This document shows, piece after piece, positions 1-12,800 of a DNA stretch of 64,000 nt (positions are counted from its first letter, which is position 1; each line of letters begins with the position of its first letter). The DNA comes from Acridotheres tristis (lineage: Eukaryota; Chordata; Aves; Passeriformes; Sturnidae), in contig CM072919.1 in assembly GCA_037013685.1 (NCBI GenBank), positions 2,481,616 through 2,545,615 on the forward strand, written 5' to 3'. The notes under the pieces are model-generated. The model saw nothing but the letters and a program-made list of their open reading frames with translations, had not been told where the DNA came from and did not search any database. The position numbers were made by a program, and so were the translations under genes.

Positions 1-768
1 CCTTGTTTGTTTGTTTTTTTTTTTGCTATCACCAGCAAACATCCTTGTTTCCTACTTCAGTTTCAGAAACCCATTCCCATTTTTCAGCCTGAGAAGAATT
101 CCCTTGGTTCACTGGGATTTGGAGCTGTGACAGCCCCACTTCCTCTCCCTTCTTTTCAATGCCCACCCACTCCTGTCCTGCCAGAGCAGGGCCACCCTCA
201 TCTCTGCACCCAGGCAGGGATAGTGGGCAGCAGAAATCCATGGAAAGGAAAGAGTTCTCCTGTCTTCTTCCTTATGAGGTGAATGAGAGGTTCCTTCTGT
301 GTTTGGTCTTATTTTTTTCTTTTTTTTTTCTTTTTTTAACCACCTGTCAGAAAGCAGAAGGATTCACTCTTGTTGAAGATTTAATGCTGACAAAACCAGC
401 AGGATTCATTTCGTCTGAGTTTGTCAGCTAAAATGTGTCTTCCTGGTTGTACAGCTCCCTTTAGGAATAAACTGTCTGCAGAGGTCAGTCCCTCCCATCC
501 AGGACTGGTGTCTGAAGACAGGGGGAAGATCTGCTTGTCAGTGATCACTTGTGTGCATTGCTCACAGGAGCAGGGCTCTTAAATAATTCCAGAAAGCAAA
601 TACCCCTGCTAAGGTACTTTTGGGACATTTTTGACAGGTATTGGTTACATTTGAGCTTTAGTGAGGTGTGTCTATGACAAAAGGAAGTTCTTTGTTACAA
701 ACTGAGTTAAATGTATGAGTGAAACCCATTTTCACTGGGATGTTTCTCCTCCCTAAACCACCCTGCAG
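1..768 (+). other. CPAMD8: CPAMD8 intron (3' part), no exon seen
   Basis: The intron preceding the first visible exon. It holds T-rich runs near the start and around 310-335 and no segment that reads as A2M family protein. The acceptor is ccctgcag ending at 768. Confidence 0.7.
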
Positions 769-823
769 GATCCTCGGGGGTCTCGGATGATAGAATGGAA
801 TAACTTGAAGCCCTTTTGTTGTG
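769..823 (+). CDS. CPAMD8: CPAMD8 exon w1 (MG2 start)
   Basis: Starts in phase 0 after ccctgcag and ends before gtgagt. It encodes [18 protein letters not shown], the family's conserved DPKGxR-type start of the second macroglobulin domain. Confidence 0.88.
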
Positions 824-3800
824 GTGAGTTCCAGATTATTTATTTTTTCCTCCGTGTACTGTAATTTGCCTTTGCTTTTGTTTCCACTGAGTGGTGTCCA
901 GTGAGGCTTGGCAAGGGCTGGAGAGTGACAGAGTTCACAGAGTGTTGTTTCCTTTTTCAGGCATTGTCAATATGACTTTTCCTCTGTCTGATCAGCCAGT
1001 GTTTGGGGAGTGGCTCATCTTTGCTGAGATGCAGGGGCACACTTACAACAAATCCTTTGAGGTGCAGAAATACGGTGAGTTGGCCCTAAGCCAGGTGCAT
1101 TTGCAAGAACAGAACACTGTGAAATGCTTTCACTTGAGATGAAACACCTGAAATAGGGCATTTGAAATGCCATGAGGAAAAATCTTCAGAGCCATGTATT
1201 TCAGGGATGCAGACACTGTTAACTGAGCTGTGCTAAGGTCACCTTGCCAAGGTGATTTTGGTTTGCTGCTCTTGTTGATTGAGCCTCTACTGGGTGCTAC
1301 CCTGGTAAATCAGAACCAGAGTCCTGTCAGAGCTATGGGGACTTGGTTATAACCTGGGCAATGAGAAGATTCTGCTCTATTTCTTTTCATTGTAGTGTTG
1401 CCAAAGTTTGAGCTGCTGATTGATCCCCCTCGCTACATCCGTGACCTTTCCCTGTGTGAAAAAGGAACTGTCCATGCCAGGTAGGAACGTGTCCCAAACC
1501 AAGTCCCATTGCTCTGGATTGTGGTGCAATCACTGGAGCTTCCTGCTGCAGACTTTTCAGATGATTTCTAATCATCATCAGAAGCTTTCTGATGTAAGAG
1601 CCTTCAAAAACATGGTAAAAATAACAATCCGGGAAACTTCCTGTGATACTGTTCTAGATGTGCAGGTGACGTGGTAATTGTCTTTATACAACCAGAAGAA
1701 CAGAAATCAGCTGGAGTTTATTAATGATCTTCTTTGCATTTCAGATACACATTTGGAAAACCAGTGACAGGGAAGTTAATTGTCAATATGACAATAAATG
1801 GTGTTGGGTACTACAGACATGAAGTGGGACACCCTGTCCTCAAGACCACCCAGGTGAGGGAGACCATGGACTCACCTGTGATGAAATGCCTCATCTGTCT
1901 CCTTTAATATTTACCCCACAGCTCAGTTTTGTTGCTGATGGGAGATCAGAAAATGAAGGAATAAATATTATAACTGGGGCCAGCATAATAAAAATGTTGC
2001 TTATTTTTACATGGTATGCTTATGATTTTAGATATTAGGAAGAGGCTCTTTCCCCAAAGGGTGCTGGGCACTGCCCAGGCTCCCCAGGGAATGGCCCCAA
2101 GGCTGCCAGAGCTCCAGGAGCATTTGGATCTCTCAGGGATGCTCAGGGTGGGATTGTTGGGGGGGTCTGTGCAGGGACAGGGGCTGCACTGATCATCCCT
2201 GAGGGTCCCTTCCCACTCAGGGTATTCTGGGATTTGGTGGGATGAGAATTTGCTGGCATAGTTTTAATCTGTTTAAAGAACATATGGGAGTGAGGAGAGC
2301 AGGAGACTGAGGTGACAGAGTTAGTCCAGACCATGGGTAAGGGAGGAAAATGAAACTCCTTTTCCCCCCACCTCGATTAACTCCCTCCAATCCTAATCCT
2401 TCCAAAACCCTGCTGCAAGCTCCCATCAGGTGCCTGTGCTTTAGGTTTGGTGTCTGGGTGTGAAATGCACCTTCCCATTCTGTCCCCCATGTCCCAGATC
2501 GATGGCTCTGCTGTGTTTGATGTGTGTGTCAAAGACATGATGCCAGCTGATGTCCCCGAGCATTTCCGAGGCACAGTCAACATCTGGGCCACGGTGATCA
2601 GCTCTGATGGCAGCAAGCAGGTGACCTTTGATGACTCCACACCTGTCCAGAAGCAGCTGATTGACATCAAATACTCCAAGGACACCAGAAAACAATTCAA
2701 ACCTGGGCTGCCTTACAAAGGCAAGGTGAGATTTAAAGTAGAGCCATGGACATGTGGCTGGTTTCCAGTTGCACTGACTTGGTCACAGTGATTTTCCTCA
2801 CCTGTCATTGCCTAGAATTGCTGATAATTTAAAGCAAATTGTTCTATGAATGCCCCACTGTGCAGGTAGAAGTCACTTACCCCGATGGAAGTCCAGCTGA
2901 CAGAGTCACCATCCGAATTAAAGCTGAGCTCACACCAAAGGACAACGTTTACACGAGTGAACTGGTCTCAAGGAATGGTCTGGTGGAGTTTGAAATCCCC
3001 TCCATCCCCACAGCTGCCCAATATGTCTGGCTGGAGGTGGGTAAAAGCTCCTTACAGGATTAGCAGGCTTTAATGTAACTAATCTTGTCAAACCTGCACT
3101 TTATAAATCAGTGCTACAAAGAGGAAATCAGTGCCTTTTAACTTCAGCTTCTGGGTTTCAACACAGCAAACACTGGCTTGTTTCTTGCTGCTGAGAGAAC
3201 TGATGTTGATAACCACAAGGAAAAGATGCTTCTCCAAATACAGCTTCACATGGTAGTAGGGGTCCAATATTTGGGCAGTAAAGATGTCAAGAGATGAAAG
3301 GTGGAAGGTATAAAATGGGAGAAGAGAGATTAAGAAAGAACAAAAGGAGCTTTCTATGCATAATATTCAGTTTTTTTTGTTTTTTTTTTTTTCTTAAGAC
3401 CAAAGTGACAGCAATTGATGGGAAACCCTCTGGGGATCAATATCTGCCCAACTACTTGTCCATCAGCAGCTGGTACTCACCCAGTAAGTGTCACATCCAG
3501 CTCCAGGCACCAGATAAACCTTTCCAGGTATGTTGGCTTCACATTCCACCATGGAAACCACTGCTTTGCTTGGTTTAAAGTGCTTTTTTCTAATTAAATA
3601 TTTCTGGACCTTCCTGGTTCTGGGATCCTTTCCACCACAAAGGATGAAGGAGCTGCACTTGAGCCACCAAATAATTGTTGAATGTGGGCTACACAAGGAG
3701 CTGAGCAAAACTCCCTTGGTGCTCTGTGCAGCACTTTATTTCCAACCCTTTCTGTTCAGAGAGGAGGTGGCTGCAGGCAGGGAAAACACTTCAGTTTTTC

Positions 3801-6800
3801 AGTTTAAATGTGTGTTCTGTGTGCCTCCAATAAGGCTCAGACATGGATTGTTTGCTGGAAATGATTGGAAGTGAAGTTAGTGGGAGTGCCTGAAATTACT
3901 GAAGACCAAAATTAAGGCTGTGCAGTCTCACTGGAGCTTGCAGTTTAAATCTCAACTGGATCTGTTCAATCTTCCAGTTATTGAACTATGAACATGATTG
4001 CCTTGGTAGGTTTTGTAGGAGCCTCTCTGAAAATGTAATCCTGCCCTATAAAAGTATTTGTGATTTCTCTCCTAGAGAAAGGATCTGATTTAACCATGAT
4101 CCCTGTTGCATAATGTTTTCTGAGAGTTGTTCAGGGTTTCTTCTTACCCAAGAAAATGTTCTGAAGATCTGCATATTGCTCAGTGGAAAAAAAAAAGAGG
4201 GTTTTGGCAATAAACACACTGAGATTTGTTATCAGCCGGTTTGTTAGGTTGGTTTCAGACTCTTTGTATCCAAATAAGAGCATTTTTTTTATCATTACGT
4301 TTCATGGAAGTTTAATGGCTAATTAATCTTTTACAAGTTTCCTGAGGTATGGAAAGGGGATTATACACTGCTAATCTGAACACATTGTTCTTATTATAAC
4401 CTGATTAGAACTAATTCTTCTGTGGGAAAGCTTGGAGCTGGATGACCAGCTGATGTGGGAACTGTTTCCATGCATTGCCAGCTCTTACTGGGTGTTCCAA
4501 TTAGCTACATTCATTTTTTTAATGATTTGTTTCATCATTTGCACTGGGGAATTCTTAATACTTCAAATATTTGATGTCACGAGGCACCTCTTGGACTCTG
4601 TGGCATTCTCAGTGTATTTAACCATCAGCAGCTCCTTGTATTCCAGTTCTGCCCTTTGGTTTGTGCCGTGTGTGCATTCTGCATGGAGAACACTTGGAGC
4701 TGAAGAAAGAGAGAGAGGTTTTTCAGAACATTTCTTTGGGATTTTCTGTCAAGCCTTGAATGGTTTTATTTGGGAACTGCTCTGCTTTAAACGGCAGGAG
4801 GGTGAGGAGGGGAAGGTGCTGAAGGAATCCTGCTGAGCACAAGTGTCAGGCACTGCTCAGACCCCAGGAGGAAGGAGTTTGTGTTCCTAGGAGAGGCTGC
4901 TGCTCCACAGAGTGATTGTTACTCAGCCAGGCACCACCAGTGCTAATCCCATCACTGCTGTCACTTCTGCTGGGATTTGGGGGATTTTGTCTTGGGGTGT
5001 TCATACTCAGTGAGCTCCTCTGTTTCAGTGCCCAGGTGTGCTGCTCTGGAGCAGACAAAACAAACCAAACTTTCTTCTCATTTATTTGTGTGTTTGACAC
5101 CTCCCTGAGTGCCCGACTTACAGATTGTTATCAAGACTTTGTATAATTTGAAAGCATTTTCCCTCTGATCTCTTCCCAGTCACTTCATGGTTATGTTTGA
5201 ATTGGTATTTGCCAGATGAATGTAATCACGATTAAACTGCAAGGGGTATCAAACACATTTCTCTTCCCACCCCCAGCCCAACTCTTTCCTTTTTTGGGCT
5301 GGGCTACTGAAGGGGTGTCTAAAATTCAACCAATTCTGACAGCTGCTCTGTGCCAAAAGGCTTAACTTTCAGGATTCCAGAGATTCCTTTATTGTTTCAT
5401 TAATGCATACAACCCCCAGCTCATTTTCCTGTAGATTTGCAGCGAGTGGAGAGCTGAACACGGGCCCCTTTTTTATTGTGGAGCAAGTCCCTGAGAACAG
5501 TGCAAATGTAAAAATGCACTTTTCAATGCATCCGTTTGTGAGGAGAGGGCTCACACCTCCTGTGGCCTGGAACCCGAGCAGGTTTCTGTGCTTTATCACC
5601 CAAAAGCTCGATACAGAGCAGATCTTTGGCTTTTCTGTCCTGCAGGTGGGAGAGGAGGCCTGGATTGCAGTCAAGTCCACGTGCCCTTGCAACTTCACTC
5701 TGCACTATGAGGTGGCATCACGGGGGAACATTGTCCTGTCAGGGCTGCAGCCCAGCAATGTCACCCAGCAGAGGAGCAAAAGAGCCACCACACCCTTGGG
5801 GAAGAACATTGACCTCACACACTTCCCAGGAACAGGTACCAGCACCAGAAAGGCAACTAGCCCCTATTTTCAGCAAAACCCCTCCCCCTTTTTGTTAATG
5901 TGATGCTCCTTAAAGAATATCGATAATTTTGTGCAAGAAAAATAATGAAATCCATTGCCCTCAGTCGTGTAAAAAAATCCTCCAAGAGGGGGTAACTCTT
6001 GGAAAGTTTTCTTTGGTCTTTCTCAGTTAAAAAACTCAAATATTTGCTTGGAGTAGAACAGCAGGAGAGTGAAGGACATGGGTTGGTTAAATTGGTTGGG
6101 CTTAAACTGAGAAGAGAATGTTAGATATAGAAAATTAAATGGACTGATAAAGGAGATCACACAGCCCACAGGAGGAAGGGAAATGAAATGTGGACTCTTG
6201 GTTTGTACAAGGAGTAACAGAAATAGACAAATCTGGTGGATTTTGGAAGCAGGAGGTGAAAAGTGGTGGGATTGGAAAGATGGATAAAACAGCTGCCAAA
6301 GGAAAAGTCTGGCTGTCCTGGTAACCACTTTGGGAATTGGGGAAAGAGGGACAGGAACCTCCCTCCACGTACCCACCAAGCTTCTGCCAATCAGGAATTT
6401 AGGATTTGTGATGATTTTCTGCACTGGAGGTTTGTTCTGAGCTGTTGCATTTACAGTTTGCTCAGGGGCTTTGTGGTTGCTCTGTCACTGGAAGAGCTCA
6501 AGGCCAGGTTTTGTGGGACTTTGGGCAGCCTGGTGTCCCCCTTGTCCACAGCAGGGGATCTCCAAAGGTCCCTTCAACCTAAACCATTCTGTGATTCTGT
6601 TTAACAGCTCCAGTGATTCTCTGCTCTATACACTGCATAATCCTTTTTCGAACTTACTCCTTTTCTCTCAGCATTCTCCAGATGTTTTCTGTTTATTTTC
6701 AACACCTTGATAACTTAACTGTGTGTTTTCTTGATTTCTTGGCTGGAAAAAAAGAGTAGTCCTTCCCTACCCACCTTCACCATGCTGCTCATTGAATTGA

Positions 6801-9800
6801 GTGCTAATTACCTTTCACAAATAGGAGGAAAAGGGAAAATATTCTGAACTCAAGAAGGTGTGCAACAGGAGCAGGGGAAGAATGCAAGTCCTGAATGGAC
6901 AGTTCTGTGCCTGTCAGCATAAGGAGGGGGTGACAGGGATAAATAAAGTTATTTTTCTCCACAATTCCTGTTTCAGCCCCTCCCAGCACGGCTGCAGCAG
7001 AGGTTGAGGTGTGTGTGACCTTCCTGAGGTTCTGGGTCCTTCACTCCATGGCTCCCCTGGGTCGGCTGCTTGTGTTCTACGTCAGGGAGAACGGAGAGGG
7101 GGTCACAGACAGCCTGCAGTTCTCTGTCAGCTCCTCCTTTGAGAACCAGGTACTGGCCAGCACGGCCTGCTGTCTCACTGCTCTTTGATTATTTTTTTTT
7201 TGGGATAATCGTGGGGTTTGATGGGATTTCCCTTCCCAGGTTGCCGTGGAGCTCTCGGCCAACGAGACCAGACCAGGTGATGTTGTGAACATCAAGGTGA
7301 GAGCTGCAAAAGGAAGCTGTGTCTGCATGGCCACGGTGGACAAGAGTGTCTACCTGCTGAAGCCAGGCTTCCAGCTCACAGCCAGCCAGGTAGAGGCAGC
7401 TTTAAGCAGCGACGTCCTTTCCTCCCTGCTGTGGAAGTGAAATTCTCTCACTCCTCACCCAGCTGGAGGCAGCAGCCCGTGCCCTTTCCCTGCAGGTGTT
7501 CCAGGAGCTTGCCGAGTACGATGTGTCCGATGCTTTTGGAGCCCCAAAGGAAGAAGGGCACTTCTGGTGGCCGGGCATGTCCTCACGGAGGCGCCGCAGG
7601 TCCTCGGTGTTCCCCTGGCACTGGGACATCACCAAGGACGCTCGCTTCGCCTTTACAGTAGGAAGAACTCCCTCGTCCTTCCCTCGTCCTTCCCTCGTCC
7701 TTCCCTCGTCCTTCCCTCGTCCTTCCCTCGTCCTTCCCTCGTCCTTCCCTCGTCCTTCCCTCGTCCTTCCCTCGTCCTTCCCTCGTCCTTCCCTCGTCCT
7801 TCCCTCGTCCTTCCCTCGTCCTTCCCTCGTCCTTCCCTCGTCCTTCCCTCGTTCTTCCCTCGTTCTTCCCTCGTTCTTCCCTCGTTCTTCCCTCGTTCTT
7901 CCCTCGTTCTTCCCTCGTTCTTCCCTCGTTCTTCCCTCGTTCTTCCCTCGTTCTTCCCTCGTTCTTCCCTCGTTCTTCCCTCGTTCTTCCCTCGTTCTTC
8001 CCTCGTTCTTCCCTCGTTCTTCCCTCGTTCTTCCCTCGTTCTTCCCTCCTTCTTCCCTCCTTCTTCCCTCCTTCTTCCCTCCTTCTTCCCTCCTTCTTCC
8101 CTCCTTCTTCCCTCCTTCTTCCCTCCTTTCCAAGGGCATTTCCAGCCCCATAGGCCAGGGGTTTTCCCCACATCATTGCTGTTTCTCCAGGGTGGGTAGG
8201 ATGAAAAGTAATTTTTGAGAGCAGGGTGAGCTGCTCTAGCAGGGATATTTGAGAAATGAGGTTTGATTTTTTTGGCCGGTTTTGGGAGGGTCAGTTATCC
8301 TGCTGGGTGAAGGAATTCCTGCTGATGCTCTGGAGAATCAGACAGGGACCAGAAGGTTCCTCCAGGCATGGTGAGCTTGCAGATCTCTTCTGCAGCTACT
8401 CCAACAGGGAATGTGAATCTTTTTGGAGCCTTTTGGACTGTCCTTTGGAAATAATTTCAATCTCTTTCCTACCCTGGTTCTCCCAGCTTCTGTTGCCATC
8501 TGCATGAAAGACCTTTATATCCTTGATCAGATTACTACTTAAATGCAATATATTTATAGTTACTTGGTGTGTTTCCTTAGTTAAGCCTGCCTCGATTTTA
8601 AAAATCTGATTTCCTTTGATCTGTGCTGTGCATTTGAATCAAGTTGCAAGTTGAGCATTCATGCACTAATTCATTTCTTCATTGCTTTGCATACTAACAA
8701 TGCAGCCTGAAAAAAGTAATGAAGCTGAAAAAGTCATTTGTAGTTTTTAAGACACGCTGCTATTTCCATGAGCTTTTTGCTTTGGTTTAAAATGGGGGTT
8801 CCCTGATCTATTTGAGAAGTTCTGCTGGTTTGCCTCTTCCTTCCTTGCTACATTTGTACAGTGGAGTCCCTCCACCCTTTCAGGCTCTGCTCACATCCCT
8901 CCTTTACACTGCAGGTGCACCCTGTGCTCCCTGACACAGGGAGCTGCCACCTGCAAGGCTGAGCTGTAAATCTTGGATATTCTTTACAATCTATTGCTCC
9001 TCTGAAATGCAGACTGGCTGGGAGCCAGTGTCACAGCTCGGGTCCTTTTATTCCACAGCTCTGCTGATAATGATGATCCTTGCTTCCTACAGATCCCTCA
9101 ACTCTTCATTCTTTGTCCTTCCTCTGATTTAACTAAATTGTTTTATTATGTTGCCTTAAACTCCAAAGGCTTTCACACATTCTTCCAATGCCTCAATCTC
9201 TTAATTACAAACTAAATCCTCATTTTTATCCACTGCTTCTTCTCCCACTGGGGTCTGAGGGAGTTTTTTCTCTGATGCAGCTTTTTTTTTTGTCCTTACT
9301 GAGAGCTGGAAACTCTTGGGCCAAGGTTCATTTTTGGGGGGCTGGTGTGGCTGCAGGGGCTGCACACCTGGTGAGTGCAGAGAACAAAGCTCATTTTCCT
9401 GTGCTGCCTCCTATGAATGAGAGCATTTAGGGACAGAGCTGGCAGCTGCCTCAGGAGCTCTGTGAGGACATTTTTCATTTGCTTGGCATCCCTGGCAGGG
9501 CAGAGCTGGTGATGCCTGGTGAGAGAGCTGCCTGCTCACTGCAGCACAGCACACTGCAAACTTTTAGGAAGGGTGAAAAGCTGTGATGTTGTATTACAGG
9601 TGAAAAATACATCATAATAATGATTTTTTTTTTTTTTTTACCTGTCACACTAGCCCAGTAATGTTAGATACCCATTTAAATGCATTTTCCAAGTTAAAAA
9701 AAGCTTTCTCATAAAGCCTCTGCCTTTACACCTTCACATTAACATTTTTTACAAAGTTTTAAAAAAACCTTCGAGATTCAATTGTGATTTCCCATGTAAA

Positions 9801-12800
9801 TGTGGAAATAGGATTGAGGGATTCTATTAAAAAAAAAAAAAATCAGTTCACATGTAATTATTTTTCTTTAATTCTTTTTATTTATTTCTTTTTTTTTTTC
9901 CTTGCTGGTTTTTGTTTTGTGGTGTTGATTTTTCATTGTCTAGGAAACTGGCTTGGTGGTGATGACTGACATAGTCAGCCTGAACCACAGGCAGAATGGA
10001 GGCATGTACACAGATGAGGCTGTCCCAGCCTTCCAGCCACACACTGGCACCTTGGTGGCCACCATGCATTCCAAAATAGCACCAAGGTAACGTTTGGGGG
10101 TTAATATCTATTGTCTCTGTTACTCCTGGCTGGTTTTTTTTCTCTATTCTCAGCTGTTTGCCACCTCCATGCCTCCAGGTTTAGGCAAGGCAGTGATGGG
10201 GAAATTCTTCCAATGGCTTGGTAGATGGAAAAAAAAATTTAACTGTTAAATTTAATTTCATTCTGGAAAAATGACATATGCAACGAGTCCTAAATTATCA
10301 TTTTGAAGAATATTTCTTTGCGATTTACTGTGAATTTCTTGGAATATTTGCAAGCTGCAGCTGTTTTTGCAGAGTCACTCATGGCTTATGATTGGGACCA
10401 TTCAGCTGGTGACCAAAATCCTCAGAATGAAGGGTCTGCATGAGGGAAAGGCTGTGAAGCACCACAAGTGATGCTGCACCTTCCCTCTGCATCCTGAACT
10501 CCCTGAAGCCTCTCTTAGAGGAAGTTCTGGGGTTAGAAAGATAATAAGAAATAGATAACCTGGTACAACAGGTATAGAAAAGCTGATTTAAATAATTAAA
10601 GTATTAGAAATCAAGAGAATTGAAGGATGGAGAAGGACACAGAGGAGTGGCTGTAGTGAGTGCTGTTGTATGTGTTGTATTTGTTCCCCTTCATTCCATT
10701 TGGTGAAAGAATTTGGATCCCAAACCAATTTTATTTTAGATTCCATTATTTCTGCCAGCTCCCGAGGTTATCTTACTTGTACTGTTTTTTCAGATTCTTG
10801 TTTCAGTGTGCAGAGTGTGTGCACACGAAGGGATTGTTTCAAAAGCCCGTGTAATTTGTGTTGTGAGTGATCACCATTCACTCCTTAATGAGTCTGCAGC
10901 AGCCAGAGCTTGGGTCATGTGAGCCAGAGTCAGGTGATAACTCTGATTTATCAGTGGCTGCAGAAAATGTCTTATGAAATGAATCAGTTTGCAAGGATTT
11001 TTTTTTTTTTTTTTTCTAGCAGAGCAGAGAAGAGGAAAAGAACCTTCTTCCCTGAGACGTGGATTTGGCACTGCCTCAATGTCAGGTATTGACATTCACT
11101 CTGGCCAGAGGGTTGTGTTCTCTTCAGCTACAGGAAACAAAGCTCTTTAAAATCTAATGTTATACTGGCATTTTATGTTGTTGGTTTTTTCTAATTTTTT
11201 ATTTTATTTTCCCCCCTATTGTTGTTGTTTTCCTTCATGACCACTCCAATCTCTGCAACATTTCCTCTGGTCCTGAAGTGCTTCAGGCTGGACCTGCCAG
11301 TTGTGTCTGCACTGATTCTCTATTGATTGCTTTTCAAATTTCACAGAGCTTTTCTTTCTCTGTCATCTCCTGCCAGAACATCTCCCCCAGACCTCAGTCT
11401 GCTGCCTCAGAAATCCTGGTTTCCTCTGGGTACAGTTGGAACTAGAAAAAAAAATTACTCAAGAGATAACTAATCCATCCCACAACAGCACATCTAGGAT
11501 AATTTGAAGCAATTATTAAAAGGCTTCTCCAGGTTTGCAAGTAAACTTCATTCTCAACAAATGATGGTAAATTAAATTTGACAGGAACTTGGAGCAAGTG
11601 TATTCAAATCTGTTCAATTGAGCATGAAATATGCTTTGTAGAAATACACAAAGAATTCCAGAAGTGCCCGTTTGGGCCTCAGCAAGCTGGGGCAGTTAAT
11701 TATAAGTGGGAGAGTGTGGAATAAAAAGTTGCAGATTGCATTTTCTCCACTTCATTTCATTAGAAACAACTGAGTTGGAGCATTCCTTAATTTCCACTCT
11801 CTTGAACAGGAAGAATTTATTTTTTTTCTTCTACCATTTATAATTATAATATACAATCCTTTAAAAGAAAAAAAAAAAAAAAAAAGAGAGAGAAACAAAA
11901 GCCTAATGTCAACTTCCCAAACCAATTCTAAAAATTCCTAGAGCCTGGCTGGAGGGGTCTAATGGCTGGAAATGAGTGTGTACTTTGGCCCTGTGCCCAG
12001 AAGAGTAAGTGCCCTCATGTGTGAAAATAATGTTAATGCTGGTTATGGGCTGAAATCCCAGTGGAAAGAACATCAGCTGCAACAAATTGTCCGGTTAAAG
12101 AGGCTGGACCACTGCCAGCCCTGAGCCAGGACACCCTGCCACCCTCCTGCCTGGTCCCCAGGGCTGAGCAGCACTGCAGCTCTCAGCTCAGAGCTCCAAA
12201 GTGTTAGGGAACCAACGCTTAAAAAGAGTTAAAATCACTTCAGCCTTTAAGTAGGTTTAGATTGGATATCAGGAATAAAAATCTTCCTCTGATGGGGGAT
12301 GAAGCCCTGGCACAGGGTGCCCAGAGCAGCTGTGGCTGCCCCTGGATCCCTGGCAGTGTCCCAGGCCAGGCTGGACATTGGGATTGGAGCAGCCTGGGAC
12401 AGTGGGAGGTGTCCCTGCCATGGCAGGGGTGGAGCTGGATGAGTTTTAAAATCCCTTCTGACCCAAACCATTCCATATTTCCATGATACAAGTGCATTTC
12501 CCTCTGGAGTTTGAGCTGGGGGAGCCACATTTCACCAGCCAGTGCTTGGAGTCTGACTGAACTCATAAAAAACACAGTGATCTCCACTTCTTTCTATTGT
12601 AGTGATCTCCACTTTTTTTCCTTTTTAGTGTGGTGATCCTTCCCCTTCTTTATTTTTATTGTGGTGATCTCCCCTTCTTTTCCTTTTTATTGTGGTGATC
12701 CTTCCCCTTTTTTTTCCTTTTTATTGTGATGATCTCTCTCCCCTTTGTCACACAAGCACAGAGCTGAGTCCCTGCTGAGCTGCCTGGCTCCTGACAGGGG

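Noticed and set aside
1..768. Earlier CPAMD8 exon or signal peptide
   Set aside because: No segment reads as MG1 or a signal peptide with a fitting donor; those exons must precede the window.
7402..8218. ORFs of 170-250 codons on both strands rich in [10 protein letters not shown] or EEGRTRE
   Set aside because: An 11-bp stop-free repeat opens all frames; the real exon stops at 7657.
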